This document shows positions 7,119-15,076 of a stretch of DNA of 41,753 bases, piece by piece (the first letter of the stretch is position 1; each line of letters starts with the position of its first letter). The notes under the pieces were generated by a model. The model did no database searches. It was not told the origin of the DNA and saw only the letters and a list, made by a program, of their open reading frames with translations. The stretch covers positions 1 to 41,753 of the forward strand of contig JAHHSR010000013.1 of the NCBI GenBank assembly GCA_020025075.1, given 5' to 3'. The position numbers and the translations under genes are program-made. Source of the stretch: Pectinatus sp. Its GTDB lineage: Bacteria > Bacillota > Negativicutes > Selenomonadales > Selenomonadaceae.

Positions 7119-7185
7119 AGAGCATACTGCTATTTAATGCCAGCAAGCTGGCAAGCAGAATAAATAGCAGCTTATTCACCTCTCT
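7116..7185 (-). promoter_or_regulatory. prdA translation-initiation region: SD, 44-nt imperfect palindrome, start codon
   Basis: In mRNA order there is an SD GAGAGGTG (7185-7178), then a long hairpin, then the prdA ATG (7118-7116). The outer stem is a perfect 10 bp (7127-7136 with 7161-7170). Inside it is a second inverted repeat (7138-7144 with 7147-7153). Bases outside the hairpin between SD and AUG total 15. An alternative is a leader ORF from GTG 7179, which codes for a short hydrophobic peptide beginning MNKLLFILLASLLAL and runs past the prdA start in another frame. A further 6-bp hairpin (7200-7205 with 7214-7219) lies upstream in the prdC-prdA gap. Confidence 0.6.
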
Positions 7186-7246
7186 TTTCTTTATTACCAG
7201 AACGCTTCTGCAGGCGTTCAAAAGGCCATATTGTAAAATCTTCTTT

Positions 7247-8563
7247 TTAAGAAGGCTTCTTGCTGGACGGCAATTTGCGGAAGAGCCGGTGCCCGTCTGC
7301 CCTCAGTACATGGTCCGTGTGGTGATAAACTGGAACTCCTAACCTAGGAGCTATACCGATTACGGTATTTGTTCAATCAGAACAGGTGCCCGTGATAATC
7401 ACCTGAGCGCCTTGCCTCTTTAAGGCCATTACCTTGGCCGCTTGTCCAGGGCAGACGCCGGGCAGATTGCAGCGATACCTGCCGCCTTTGGTCTCGGTCA
7501 TTCTCTTGCAGCGTTCCATGGCGACGACAGGAGCTCCCATGCCTGCGGCTATTTCACGCAGCCTTTGCTCGGAGCCGCCACATTCGCACACCAAGATGCC
7601 GGCGCGCCGCTTTTCCTGCGGGAAGGGCATTGCTACCAGCATGGCGCCGAAGGACTTGGTTACGCAGTCGCTTTCTTCGCCGTGATGGCCGGTCATGGGG
7701 CCGCCAATGACGATTTCTCCGTGCGGGTGTACGTAGCCGCCCGCCTTTTCCAAAAGCTCTCTTACCGTCGTGCCGAGCGGCACATCGTGGAGTACCTGCT
7801 TGGGTTTTTGCACGCGCCCAGAAATTGTCAAATCCTTGTCGATAAAGGGCTTTCTTAGTTCGACAGCCTCAACAATATGCTTGATGGTTTCAACGTTGTC
7901 GACGATGACATTTGCTTCTAATGGCAGATGGCCCGGTTCCAGCTCGATGCCTGTTACCTCTCGCACGATGACTCGCTCATCGCCGGCGGGATAAAGGTCG
8001 GGCAAGAAATGAAGCTCAATCGGCTTTTCCTGCGCCTTTTCGGCCAAAAGCACCTTTTTCAGCTCGGTTACGGCTTTTTTGTGTTTTGGCTTTATGGCGA
8101 TGATGCCCTTTTTGGCTTGCGTAACCGCAAGGCAATAGCGTATGCCGCGCAAAAGGGCGGGAGCATCTTTTTCAATCTGGTCGATATTATGTGCCAGAAG
8201 CGGTTCGCATTCCGCCGCATTGGCGACAAAAATACCGTTGGGAATGGCCGTCTTGAGCTTTATGTGGGTGGGAAAGCTGGCTCCGCCCGCTCCCGTGATG
8301 CCGGCTTTTTCAATCGTTTCCAAAATATCGCTTGCTGGTTCTAGCGGGATAAAAGAAGCAAAATCCTGCTTTTCGTCGGCTGCAAGAACAATCTTTTGTT
8401 CGTCTATGGCGGACACCGTGCCGCTGAAGCTGGCATGGATATTGGCGCCAAGGCCGGAAGGAACGGCAACGAGCTGACCGCGCTTTACGCTGTCGCCGAC
8501 TTTGACAATCGGGCGGCAGGCATCACCGACGTGCTGGCGCAAATAGATGCTGATATCTGGCAT
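7247..8563 (-). CDS. prdC: PrdC, RnfC-like electron-transfer selenoprotein with C-terminal selenocysteine
   Basis: The 438-aa protein resembles RnfC in its N-terminal half, with the RnfC-type nucleotide loop GITGAGGASFPTHIKL near residue 90. It has cysteine clusters in its C-terminal part (CECGG, RCKRM, RCNLPGVCPGQ). It is thought to pass electrons to proline reductase. TGA at 7373-7375 interrupts the frame at codon 397, within GTCSD-U-TNTV. The following 41 codons to TAA 7247-7249 are clearly protein-like (APRLGVPVYHHTDHVLR), so the TGA is read as selenocysteine. PrdC of clostridia is a known selenoprotein. ATG 8563 is chosen because AGGAGG (8570-8575) touches the ATG at 8569 directly. First gene of the operon. 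Confidence 0.92.
7334..7352 (-). promoter_or_regulatory. bSECIS-like hairpin behind the prdC UGA
   Basis: An 8-bp stem (one G-U pair) closes a GGU triloop, positioned 29-31 nt after the UGA. Bacterial SECIS elements are known to place a loop containing GU or GGU roughly 16-37 nt behind the UGA, so distance and loop both fit. It lies within the coding sequence, as expected for bacteria. Confidence 0.75.
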
Positions 8564-8645
8564 GCTCATCCTCCTTTCTAAATTTTAAAATTAATTGCTA
8601 ATATTGGGAAAATTTAACAAATACGCTTATCCATCTGTCACAACA

Positions 8646-8674
8646 ATAATATCATAATAATAATTTATTCGCAA
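8646..8674 (-). promoter_or_regulatory. Candidate sigma-A promoter of the prd operon
   Basis: On the minus strand TTGCGA (8674-8669), a 17-nt spacer and TATTAT (8651-8646) lie about 70 nt before the prdC start. The surroundings are so AT-rich that chance matches are likely. Confidence 0.5.
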
Positions 8675-8935
8675 TTGATAATAGTAAAAAAATAAAAAAA
8701 TCATGTAATTATATCATAAAAACAATACATATACTGAATATTATATCTCAATACTTATCGTATTGTGGTAAATGAATGAATAAAAGTGAAATTATGCACA
8801 ATTAATTATAGAAAAATGTAACATTTTGCGCTCGCTTTTATACGGGACATTCGTTCTCGACTAATTTTTGCTGATGCTATATAATGGCTTTTATAAAATA
8901 AAGGCTTATTGTCTGTGCTGAAGGGCAGAAGGCTA

Positions 8936-8965
8936 TTGACAGTATCAAAAAAAAATTGCTATGAT
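8936..8965 (+). promoter_or_regulatory. Candidate sigma-A promoter of proS
   Basis: A perfect TTGACA (8936-8941), an 18-nt A-rich spacer and TATGAT (8960-8965) predict a transcript start near 8972 and a 5' UTR of about 100 nt. Confidence 0.7.
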
Positions 8966-9073
8966 TAAAAGAAATAGCTTTTGCGGCCAGTTAGCTGGCA
9001 GTTATTCATCTTGCTCGAAATAGGCTGATTGCCGCCTTAGGGCGGGATTAAATTTTAGAAAAGAGGTTTTGTG

Positions 9074-10789
9074 ATGTTAGCATCCAAGATGTATTGCCCC
9101 ACGCTGCGCGAAATACCGGCGGGAGCAGAAGTAGTAAGTCATCAGTACATGCTCAAGGCGGGCATGATTAGAAAAAACAGCAGCGGCGTATATACGCTCT
9201 TGCCGATGGGCTGGCGCGTGGTAAAAAAGATTGAAGCGATAATCCGCGAAGAAATGGAAAATGCAGGCGCCCAGGAGCTTATGATGCCTATTGTGCAGCC
9301 GGCAGAAATTTGGCGCGAGTCGGGTCGCTGGGATGTCTACGGGGAAGAAATGTTCAAGCTCAAGGACCGGCACGGCAATGAATACTGCCTTGCGCCGACG
9401 CACGAAGAACTCATAACGACGCTCGTCAGAAATGAGCTGCGCTCTTATAAGCAGCTGCCGGTAAATCTTTACCAAATTCAGAATAAATACCGCGATGAAA
9501 TCCGCCCGCGCTTTGGTCTTATGCGCGGCCGCGAGTTTATTATGGAGGACGGCTATTCCTTTGATGCCGACGAAGAAGGGCTCAAGAAGAATTACGAGCT
9601 CATGTACAATGCCTACGTGCGCGTTTTCGACCGCTGCGGTCTCGATTATCGTCCCGTTCAGGCTGACTCAGGCCAGATTGGCGGCAGTCGCACACATGAA
9701 TTCATGGCCCTTGCTGCCTCGGGTGAAGCTGATGTCGTCCACTGCACGAAGTGTGATTTTGCTGCCAATGTCGAAAAGGTGGAGCCGCACGCACTGGAAA
9801 TTGCCGACGAAGAAATGGCGGAAATGGCTCTCATCGAAACGCGCGACTGCAAAACGATAGAGGATTTGCACAAGCTCATGAATATGCCGGCGGAAAAGAC
9901 TCTTAAATCGGTCGCCTTCAATGTTGATGGCAAGCTCGTGCTTTGCGTCGTTCGCGGCGATCACGAGGTAAACGATGTGGCCGTGCAAAAATTTGTCGGC
10001 GGCATGAACATTGAAGCTGCCGACGAAGAACTCTTGCGCGCCAATGGTCTTGTACCTGGCTACATGAGCCCAATAGGCAGTGAAAAGCGCGATAAAGAAA
10101 AATTCATAATTATCGTCGACAAGACGGCTATGCAGGTCAAAAATGGCGTGACGGGAGCCAATAAGGACGGCTATCACTATAAAAATGTAAATCCCGTCCG
10201 CGATTTTAAAAATGTCCGCATTGAAACCATTCGCCTCATCAATGCTGACGATGTCTGCCCCGTCTGCGGCGCGCCTATTAAGATTGTGCAGGGAATTGAA
10301 GTCGGTCAGGTATTTGAACTCGGCACGAAATATTCAAAGGCGCTCGGCGCTACCTTTCTGGATAAAAATGGCAAGGCGCAGCCGTTTGTCATGGGCTGCT
10401 ACGGCATTGGCGTAACGCGTACGATGGCGGCGGCCATTGAGCAGTCGCACGATGAAAATGGCATTATCTGGCCGGTTTCTATTGCCCCGTATGAAGTCGA
10501 CATCGTGCCGATTAATGAGGATGCGGCAATGATGGCCATCGCTGGTGAAATCTACGCTCGCCTGCGCGGCGCCAATATTGATACGATGCTCGACGACAGA
10601 AAAGAGCGTGCCGGCGTCAAGTTCAATGATGCCGACCTCATCGGCTATCCGCTGCGCATTACGATTGGTAAAAAGACCCTGCAGGAAGGCACGATTGAAA
10701 TCAAGGTGAGAAAGACGGGACAGGTCGTGACGGTTCTGAAAGAAGAGACCGTTTCGCAGTGCCAGGCTCTCTTGAGCAAATTGCGCTGA
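9074..10789 (+). CDS. proS: Prolyl-tRNA synthetase
   Basis: The 571-aa class II synthetase charges tRNA-Pro. Motif 2 is visible as KYRDEIRPRFGLMRGREFIMED and motif 3 as GCYGIGVTRTMAAAIEQ. The segment from about 225 to 390 is the editing (INS) domain of bacterial-type ProRS, which removes mischarged alanine. The C-terminal anticodon-binding domain starts around 470. Start ATG 9074 is preferred to the GTG just before it because AGAGG (9062-9066) is then 7 nt away. It is transcribed divergently from the proline-reducing operon, so the cell's two main uses of proline share one regulatory interval. Confidence 0.96.
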   Translation: MLASKMYCPTLREIPAGAEVVSHQYMLKAGMIRKNSSGVYTLLPMGWRVVKKIEAIIREEMENAGAQELMMPIVQPAEIWRESGRWDVYGEEMFKLKDRHGNEYCLAPTHEELITTLVRNELRSYKQLPVNLYQIQNKYRDEIRPRFGLMRGREFIMEDGYSFDADEEGLKKNYELMYNAYVRVFDRCGLDYRPVQADSGQIGGSRTHEFMALAASGEADVVHCTKCDFAANVEKVEPHALEIADEEMAEMALIETRDCKTIEDLHKLMNMPAEKTLKSVAFNVDGKLVLCVVRGDHEVNDVAVQKFVGGMNIEAADEELLRANGLVPGYMSPIGSEKRDKEKFIIIVDKTAMQVKNGVTGANKDGYHYKNVNPVRDFKNVRIETIRLINADDVCPVCGAPIKIVQGIEVGQVFELGTKYSKALGATFLDKNGKAQPFVMGCYGIGVTRTMAAAIEQSHDENGIIWPVSIAPYEVDIVPINEDAAMMAIAGEIYARLRGANIDTMLDDRKERAGVKFNDADLIGYPLRITIGKKTLQEGTIEIKVRKTGQVVTVLKEETVSQCQALLSKLR

Positions 10790-10790
10790 T

Positions 10791-10830
10791 AAAAAATCTC
10801 CCTCCGTCAAATGATGGAGGGAGATTTTTT
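10791..10830. terminator. Bidirectional terminator behind proS
   Basis: A 15-bp inverted repeat with A-run on one side and T-run on the other (10791-10805 and 10816-10830) serves proS on the plus strand and the converging gene on the minus strand, whose stop codon it touches. Confidence 0.93.
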
Positions 10831-11284
10831 AGTCTTGCAGAAGCTTTTTGCGTTTGCGGTATTCTTTCATGATGAGATGAGCATCTTTTAGGTTGCGGCC
10901 CGTAATGGAGACGAGATAATCAAACGGCGTGCCGCTATAATATTGCGCTTCGCCAAAGAGAGCTACTTCGTAGCAGCTGCGGATGACGTTGACGATGCAG
11001 TCATCGAAATGCTCATATTTGCAGTTGCGGCAGCATTTTAAGATGTTGCCGATGCCACGGGCGAGGTCTTCTTCGCGGTAGATGGTAAAATCGTGCTTAG
11101 GAATATTTTTAACGCCGTCCTTGACGAAAGTTACCTGTTCTTTCAGGCATTGTTCGAGGGATTCTCTGGCGTAGTCGACCAATGTGGTTGTAGCGTGTGG
11201 TTTTTTATCGGAATCCATAGAATCTAAATCGTCGATAATGTGCATGTCTTTTAAGTCTTGGATTGAAGCTCCCAAGTCAGTCAC
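10829..11284 (-). CDS. Uncharacterised cysteine-containing protein, end of the nfeD-floA operon
   Basis: A soluble-looking 151-aa protein of no family I recognise. A compact Cys set (CCRNC...C around residues 83-95) may bind metal, followed by a mixed helical C-terminus ending in a basic RKRKKLL tail. The GTG at 11284 overlaps the stop of the preceding gene as GTGA. A TTG at 11275 has better spacing from AAGAGG, so the true start may be nine bases further in. Its position at the end of a coupled operon with floA suggests, but does not prove, a link to membrane organisation. Confidence 0.65.
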   Translation of the reverse strand: MTDLGASIQDLKDMHIIDDLDSMDSDKKPHATTTLVDYARESLEQCLKEQVTFVKDGVKNIPKHDFTIYREEDLARGIGNILKCCRNCKYEHFDDCIVNVIRSCYEVALFGEAQYYSGTPFDYLVSITGRNLKDAHLIMKEYRKRKKLLQD

Positions 11285-11664
11285 CTCTTAAAATAATTGT
11301 TTTGTCTTGAGCGCGGCGGCCCGAAAATAACAGAAGAAATAAAGGCCGCGCGCCAGCTGGGCGCCGTTTGCCCTTGGCTTGGCACCTGATTGGTGCTGGG
11401 AGCAAAAGGCGTGGCGCAGGAAGCTGCCGGCGAGGGCACGTCTTTTGGTGCTGGCGCAGGCGACCCTTCCTCCTTGGGAAAGGGATTTTCAGAAGGAGGC
11501 TTTTGCAGCATATAATCGAGCGTCCTTTTGGCCTGCGCGGGCGGTGCCTTGCTGTGTGGTGGCGCCTTTTTGTGCGCCTGGGGGCGGCGGTGTTTTTTTT
11601 CGCCGCTGAAGGCAGCAAGGAAAATTAAGGCGACGAGAAAGAGGATTGAAAAAAAATCACTCAT
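11281..11664 (-). CDS. Membrane-anchored proline-rich protein downstream of floA
   Basis: The 127-aa product has one N-terminal hydrophobic helix (residues 4-20). After it comes a basic stretch and then a long low-complexity Pro/Ala/Lys/Ser tail. It is probably inserted by the N-terminus, with a flexible tail. ATGA overlap with floA and GTGA overlap with the following gene show tight translational coupling. No family recognised. Confidence 0.6.
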   Translation of the reverse strand: MSDFFSILFLVALIFLAAFSGEKKHRRPQAHKKAPPHSKAPPAQAKRTLDYMLQKPPSENPFPKEEGSPAPAPKDVPSPAASCATPFAPSTNQVPSQGQTAPSWRAAFISSVIFGPPRSRQNNYFKR

Positions 11665-12650
11665 TTTACCGTACCTTCAGATGGTGGCATGCCGTCCTTG
11701 CCGATGGCCTCGCGCATTTTGGTGTCGGCGCTGATGTTATTTAGACTGTAATAGTCCATCACGCCCATTTTTCCCTCGCGCAAAGCCGCCGCCAAGGCGT
11801 GCGGCACCTCGGATTGTGCCTCGACGACACGAGCCTGCATTTCCTGCGTATAGGCGCGCATTTCCTGCTCTTTTGCCACGGCCATGGCGCGCCTTTCCTC
11901 CGCCTTGGCCTGCGCGATTTGCTTATCGGCTTCGGCCTGGTCCGTCTGCAACTGCGCGCCGATATTGCGCCCGACATCGACATCGGCAATGTCGATGGAG
12001 AGAATTTCAAAGGCCGTGCCGGCATCTAGCCCTTTGCCAAGCACGGTATGTGAGATGTTATCCGGGTTGGCCAGAACATCGGTATGTTTTTCGGCTGAGC
12101 CTACGGTCGTGACAATGCCTTCGCCGACACGCGCGATTATTGTCGGCTCGCCCGCACCGCCAACGAGGCGGTCGATATTGGCGCGTACCGTGACGCGGGC
12201 CTTGATTTTTAGCTCGATACCATTTTTGGCAACAGCAGAGACGACCGGTGTCTCGATGACCTTGGGGTTGACGCTCATCTGCACGGCCTGGAGGACATCG
12301 CGGCCGGCAAGGTCAATTGCGGCGGAGCGCTCAAAAGGGAGCGGAATATTGGCGCGCTGCGCGGCGATGAGGGCGTCGACCACCTTGTCGACGTTGCCGC
12401 CGGCGAGATAATGCGCTTCAAGCTGGTTTACGGAAACGTCGAGACCTGCTTTGTTGGCCTTTATCAAAGGCAGGATAATCTGCTGTGGCGAGACGCGGCG
12501 CATTCGCATGCCGACGAGCGTGAAGATGCCGACATTGACGCCGGCGGCCAAGGCAGAAATCCAAAGCCCGAGCGGCACGAAGTTGAGAAAAATCGCAAGA
12601 CCAGCCGCAATGAGGATAAAAAATGTGATGGAAGAAACTAGTGTTGCCAT
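11661..12650 (-). CDS. floA: Flotillin-like membrane microdomain protein FloA
   Basis: The 329-aa protein has the family layout: an N-terminal hydrophobic hairpin (residues 5-50), an SPFH-type domain (about 55-220) and an Ala/Glu/Gln-rich coiled coil (about 235-290) rich in AEERRAMAVAKEQEMRA-type repeats. FloA proteins organise functional membrane microdomains in Bacillus and relatives. The length is standard. It follows nfeD after 12 nt, the usual partner of prokaryotic SPFH genes, and is coupled to two small downstream genes. Confidence 0.95.
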   Translation of the reverse strand: MATLVSSITFFILIAAGLAIFLNFVPLGLWISALAAGVNVGIFTLVGMRMRRVSPQQIILPLIKANKAGLDVSVNQLEAHYLAGGNVDKVVDALIAAQRANIPLPFERSAAIDLAGRDVLQAVQMSVNPKVIETPVVSAVAKNGIELKIKARVTVRANIDRLVGGAGEPTIIARVGEGIVTTVGSAEKHTDVLANPDNISHTVLGKGLDAGTAFEILSIDIADVDVGRNIGAQLQTDQAEADKQIAQAKAEERRAMAVAKEQEMRAYTQEMQARVVEAQSEVPHALAAALREGKMGVMDYYSLNNISADTKMREAIGKDGMPPSEGTVK

Positions 12651-12662
12651 AATATACCCCGT

Positions 12663-13298
12663 TTATTGTTTCTTTCTATGCGCAATCAGCAAGGTCTGCC
12701 CTTGGACGCCAAGCACGGTGATAGAAGTTCCTTTTTCGATAAAGGTTCCATCGCTGATGGCGTCAAAGCACTTGTCTCCAAATAGGGCGATGCCGCTGGG
12801 ACGAAAATCGGTAGCGGCAACGCCTAAGGTGCCGGCAGGAGGCAGGTTGATTTTCACCTCTGGTGGCAAGGGGCGCTTGGGCGTATAGAGGGCGAGCCTT
12901 TGCCAAAGCCGTCCTTGCGGCAAAAAGCGCAAAAGTAAAAAGAAAATTGCCGTGCCGGCTGCCGCGGCCAATAAGATGATTAAGGAGGCATAGGTGTCGC
13001 CGCCCAAGCTGGCAAAGACGCTGTAGAGCATCAGGGCACAGCCTCCAAGACCCCATATTCCCAAAGACGGCGTGACGATTTCGATGAAAAAGCACAACAG
13101 ACCGCCGACAAAGAGCAGCGCATAAAAGTAGCCTTGGGTGCCGCCATTGAGCGCAAAGTACCAAAAGCCGCCAGCAGCAAAAAGACCCAAAAGCACTCCG
13201 ATTCCCGTACCGCCCGTCTTTATCTCGGCGAGGAGTGAAAAGAAAATCGTCGCCAAAAGCAGAATTTGCCATATTTGTTCAAATTGAAGGGTCTGCAT
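12663..13298 (-). CDS. NfeD-family membrane protein
   Basis: The 211-aa protein has about five hydrophobic segments in residues 8-130 and ends in an OB-like soluble NfeD domain (about 150-208; LGVAATDFRPSGIALFGDK ... FIEKGTSITVLGVQGQTLLI). This is a short NfeD without the ClpP-like protease domain. Such proteins pair with flotillin-type partners, here the following floA. It starts at an ATG with no strong SD visible. The 88-nt gap before it may hold a separate promoter. Confidence 0.88.
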   Translation of the reverse strand: MQTLQFEQIWQILLLATIFFSLLAEIKTGGTGIGVLLGLFAAGGFWYFALNGGTQGYFYALLFVGGLLCFFIEIVTPSLGIWGLGGCALMLYSVFASLGGDTYASLIILLAAAAGTAIFFLLLRFLPQGRLWQRLALYTPKRPLPPEVKINLPPAGTLGVAATDFRPSGIALFGDKCFDAISDGTFIEKGTSITVLGVQGQTLLIAHRKKQ

Positions 13299-13386
13299 AT
13301 CTTTGCTGCCGGAGCATTTTTGCGTGCGCCAGGCAGCTCCCCCCTTTAGCCGTTTTTTCTATACTATATCATGCCAGAAAAAAATA

Positions 13387-13896
13387 TCATTTTTCTTGGT
13401 AGGTCGGTGCATTTTTGGGCGTTTTTCCCTTGATGACGTCGTGATAGTATTTATACGTCAGCGGCAAAAGGTCGGCTACCTTCTTGGCGTCATTGACGCG
13501 CGCGATGATGATGTCGTGCGTGCCTGTGTCGGTAAAGGAGATGACGTCGGCACTTAAAAAGCCGCAAACGCCTTCCGTCACGACTGGCAGCTGGTCAAAC
13601 AGCGTCCACTCAAAGAGTGTTTCGTCAAACTTTTTGGTGTTTTTGCCGCTGGTAAAGCCCAATTTGGCAATAATATTTCTATTGCATTGCTCTGCAAGAA
13701 CGGAGACGGCAAAGCGTCTCTGCTCTTTAATCGCTTGGTGAGTGAAATTATTTTTGTTCAATCCCAAAGCAATGACAGCGGGGTCCGAGGTAATCTGAAA
13801 GACGGTGTTGACAATGCAGCCAGTTGGCAGATTGCCGTTCATCGTGCCGATAGCATAAAGGCCATAGGACAAATCCCATAAAATACTTTTATCCAT
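13387..13896 (-). CDS. Flavin reductase-like (FMN-binding split barrel) protein
   Basis: The 169-aa protein of the flavin reductase/flavoredoxin type opens with LSYGLYAIGTMNGNLPTGCIVNTVFQITSDPAVIALGLNK cut here into two blocks: LSYGLYAIGTMNGNLPTGC and VFQITSDPAVIALGLNK. That is the usual start of NADH:FMN reductase-fold flavoproteins in anaerobes, often met as N-terminal parts of high-molecular-weight rubredoxins. No rubredoxin Cys-x2-Cys domain is attached. It starts 16 nt after pilQ with SD GGAGAGTG, so it is probably cotranscribed with pilus genes, although no functional connection is obvious. Confidence 0.85.
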   Translation of the reverse strand: MDKSILWDLSYGLYAIGTMNGNLPTGCIVNTVFQITSDPAVIALGLNKNNFTHQAIKEQRRFAVSVLAEQCNRNIIAKLGFTSGKNTKKFDETLFEWTLFDQLPVVTEGVCGFLSADVISFTDTGTHDIIIARVNDAKKVADLLPLTYKYYHDVIKGKTPKNAPTYQEK

Positions 13897-13912
13897 TTAC
13901 AATCACTCTCCA

Positions 13913-15076
13913 TTAATTTTCTTTATCCATTATATATTTTTTTATCTGCGCTGTCAAAAAAATTATTATTTCGCTCGAATTTTCCTTGGCGCTATCGCTG
14001 CGAAAGAGCGAGCCTAAAAGCGGTATATCCCCCAAAAGCGGCACCTTCGCTAGGTGCCTTGACTGCTCGCTGCCGATGAGGCCGCCGATGACAAGAGTTT
14101 CACCGTCTTTGAGGCGCACTGTCGTATCGGCAGAGCGCTTTTGGAAACGATAGGCTTTTAGTTCTTCGACGTATTCCGGCGAGCTAACTTCTGTGTGCAC
14201 CTTGGCCGTTATGAAGCCGTCATCATTTATTTGCGGCGTATAGCTGAGAATGATGCCGGCATCGTGGTACTCATAGGAAGTGGTGAGGGAGTTATTATTG
14301 GAGGCCGTCTTGGCAATGGGAACGCTGCTGCCAATGGAAATGTGAGCTGGCTGGCCGTTTAGGGCTGTAATATTGGGGCGGGCGAGAATTTTTGCCTGTC
14401 CGCTTTCGATTAGCGCCTGCAAGGAGGAAAGGTATGGCAGCGCCGTGCTGCCAAATTTTATGGAAGCGGGAAAATCACCCGTGGAGGCACCGGAATCGGT
14501 CAGGGTGCCGTATTTCCAGTCGATGCCAAGTTTTTTGGCCGCTTCGTTTTGCAGCGAGAGAATTTTGGCCTCGAGGTGGATTTGGCGCGGCGGGCGGTCG
14601 AGCTTTTGGAGCAGCTTTTTTACCTGTGCGGCCTTTTTTTCGTCGGCATAGCAAAATATGGTGCTGCTCGAGGGAAGAATGCCGAAATTTATCTTGCTTT
14701 CGTCGGCAAAGACCTTTTCGAGCGATTTTAAGACCTGCTCGGCGGGGAGGTGGCTTATTTTGAATTTGTGCAGGCTCTGCTCGGCGGGAGCGCCGATGTA
14801 GACGACGCCATCTGACTGCTGGCAAAAAAGGCCCTTGCTGCGCGCGATGGCCTCTACAGCTTGCTTTTCTGTCAGGTTTTTGAGGTGCAGGGAGATGGTT
14901 CCCTTGACGGAGTCGTCGAGGACGAGGTTAAAATTGCCGGCTTTAGCTAGGGAGGTCAAGGCACAGCGCACATCGGCATCGGCAAAATTCAATTCGGGCG
15001 GCGCAGCTTTGGCGCAGGCAGTGAAGCAAAGAAGCAATAAGACGGCAAAAAGCAATTTTCTTGGCATCATTGTCAT
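13913..15076 (-). CDS. pilQ: Secretin (PilQ/GspD-type outer-membrane channel)
   Basis: The 387-aa secretin is counted from ATG 15076, whose ATGA overlaps the stop of the gene before it and which yields a clear signal peptide (PRKLLFAVLLLLCFTACAKA). An STN-like/N0 domain covers about 25-100, an N1-type domain follows at about 105-165, and the secretin core runs from about 170. The diagnostic VPLLGDIPLLGSLFR lies near the end. It is short for PilQ, having only one N1 repeat and no AMIN domain. Secretins form outer-membrane gates for type IV pili or type II secretion, which argues for a diderm host. Confidence 0.9.
   Translation of the reverse strand: MTMMPRKLLFAVLLLLCFTACAKAAPPELNFADADVRCALTSLAKAGNFNLVLDDSVKGTISLHLKNLTEKQAVEAIARSKGLFCQQSDGVVYIGAPAEQSLHKFKISHLPAEQVLKSLEKVFADESKINFGILPSSSTIFCYADEKKAAQVKKLLQKLDRPPRQIHLEAKILSLQNEAAKKLGIDWKYGTLTDSGASTGDFPASIKFGSTALPYLSSLQALIESGQAKILARPNITALNGQPAHISIGSSVPIAKTASNNNSLTTSYEYHDAGIILSYTPQINDDGFITAKVHTEVSSPEYVEELKAYRFQKRSADTTVRLKDGETLVIGGLIGSEQSRHLAKVPLLGDIPLLGSLFRSDSAKENSSEIIIFLTAQIKKYIMDKEN

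Larger units (their letters stand above)
8570..9073. other. 504-nt divergent intergenic region between prdC and proS
   Basis: The region is very AT-rich, especially 8640-8830, and has no convincing ORF. It holds an outward promoter on each side (listed separately). The presumed proS 5' UTR contains two small hairpins, 8986-8990/8995-8999 and 9032-9036/9041-9045. No T-box consensus (AGGGUGGNACCGCG) and no -24/-12 sigma-54 element were found by eye. No gene for the PrdR-type activator is in the window. Confidence 0.6.

Noticed and set aside
8570..9073. A T-box riboswitch before proS, or a sigma-54 promoter before prdC
   Set aside because: No AGGGUGGNACCGCG-like T-box sequence and no TGGCAC-N5-TTGCA element could be seen; ordinary -35/-10 pairs explain both starts better.
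13387..13896. High-molecular-weight rubredoxin
   Set aside because: Only the flavin-binding part is present; the rubredoxin domain with its two Cys-x2-Cys pairs is missing.
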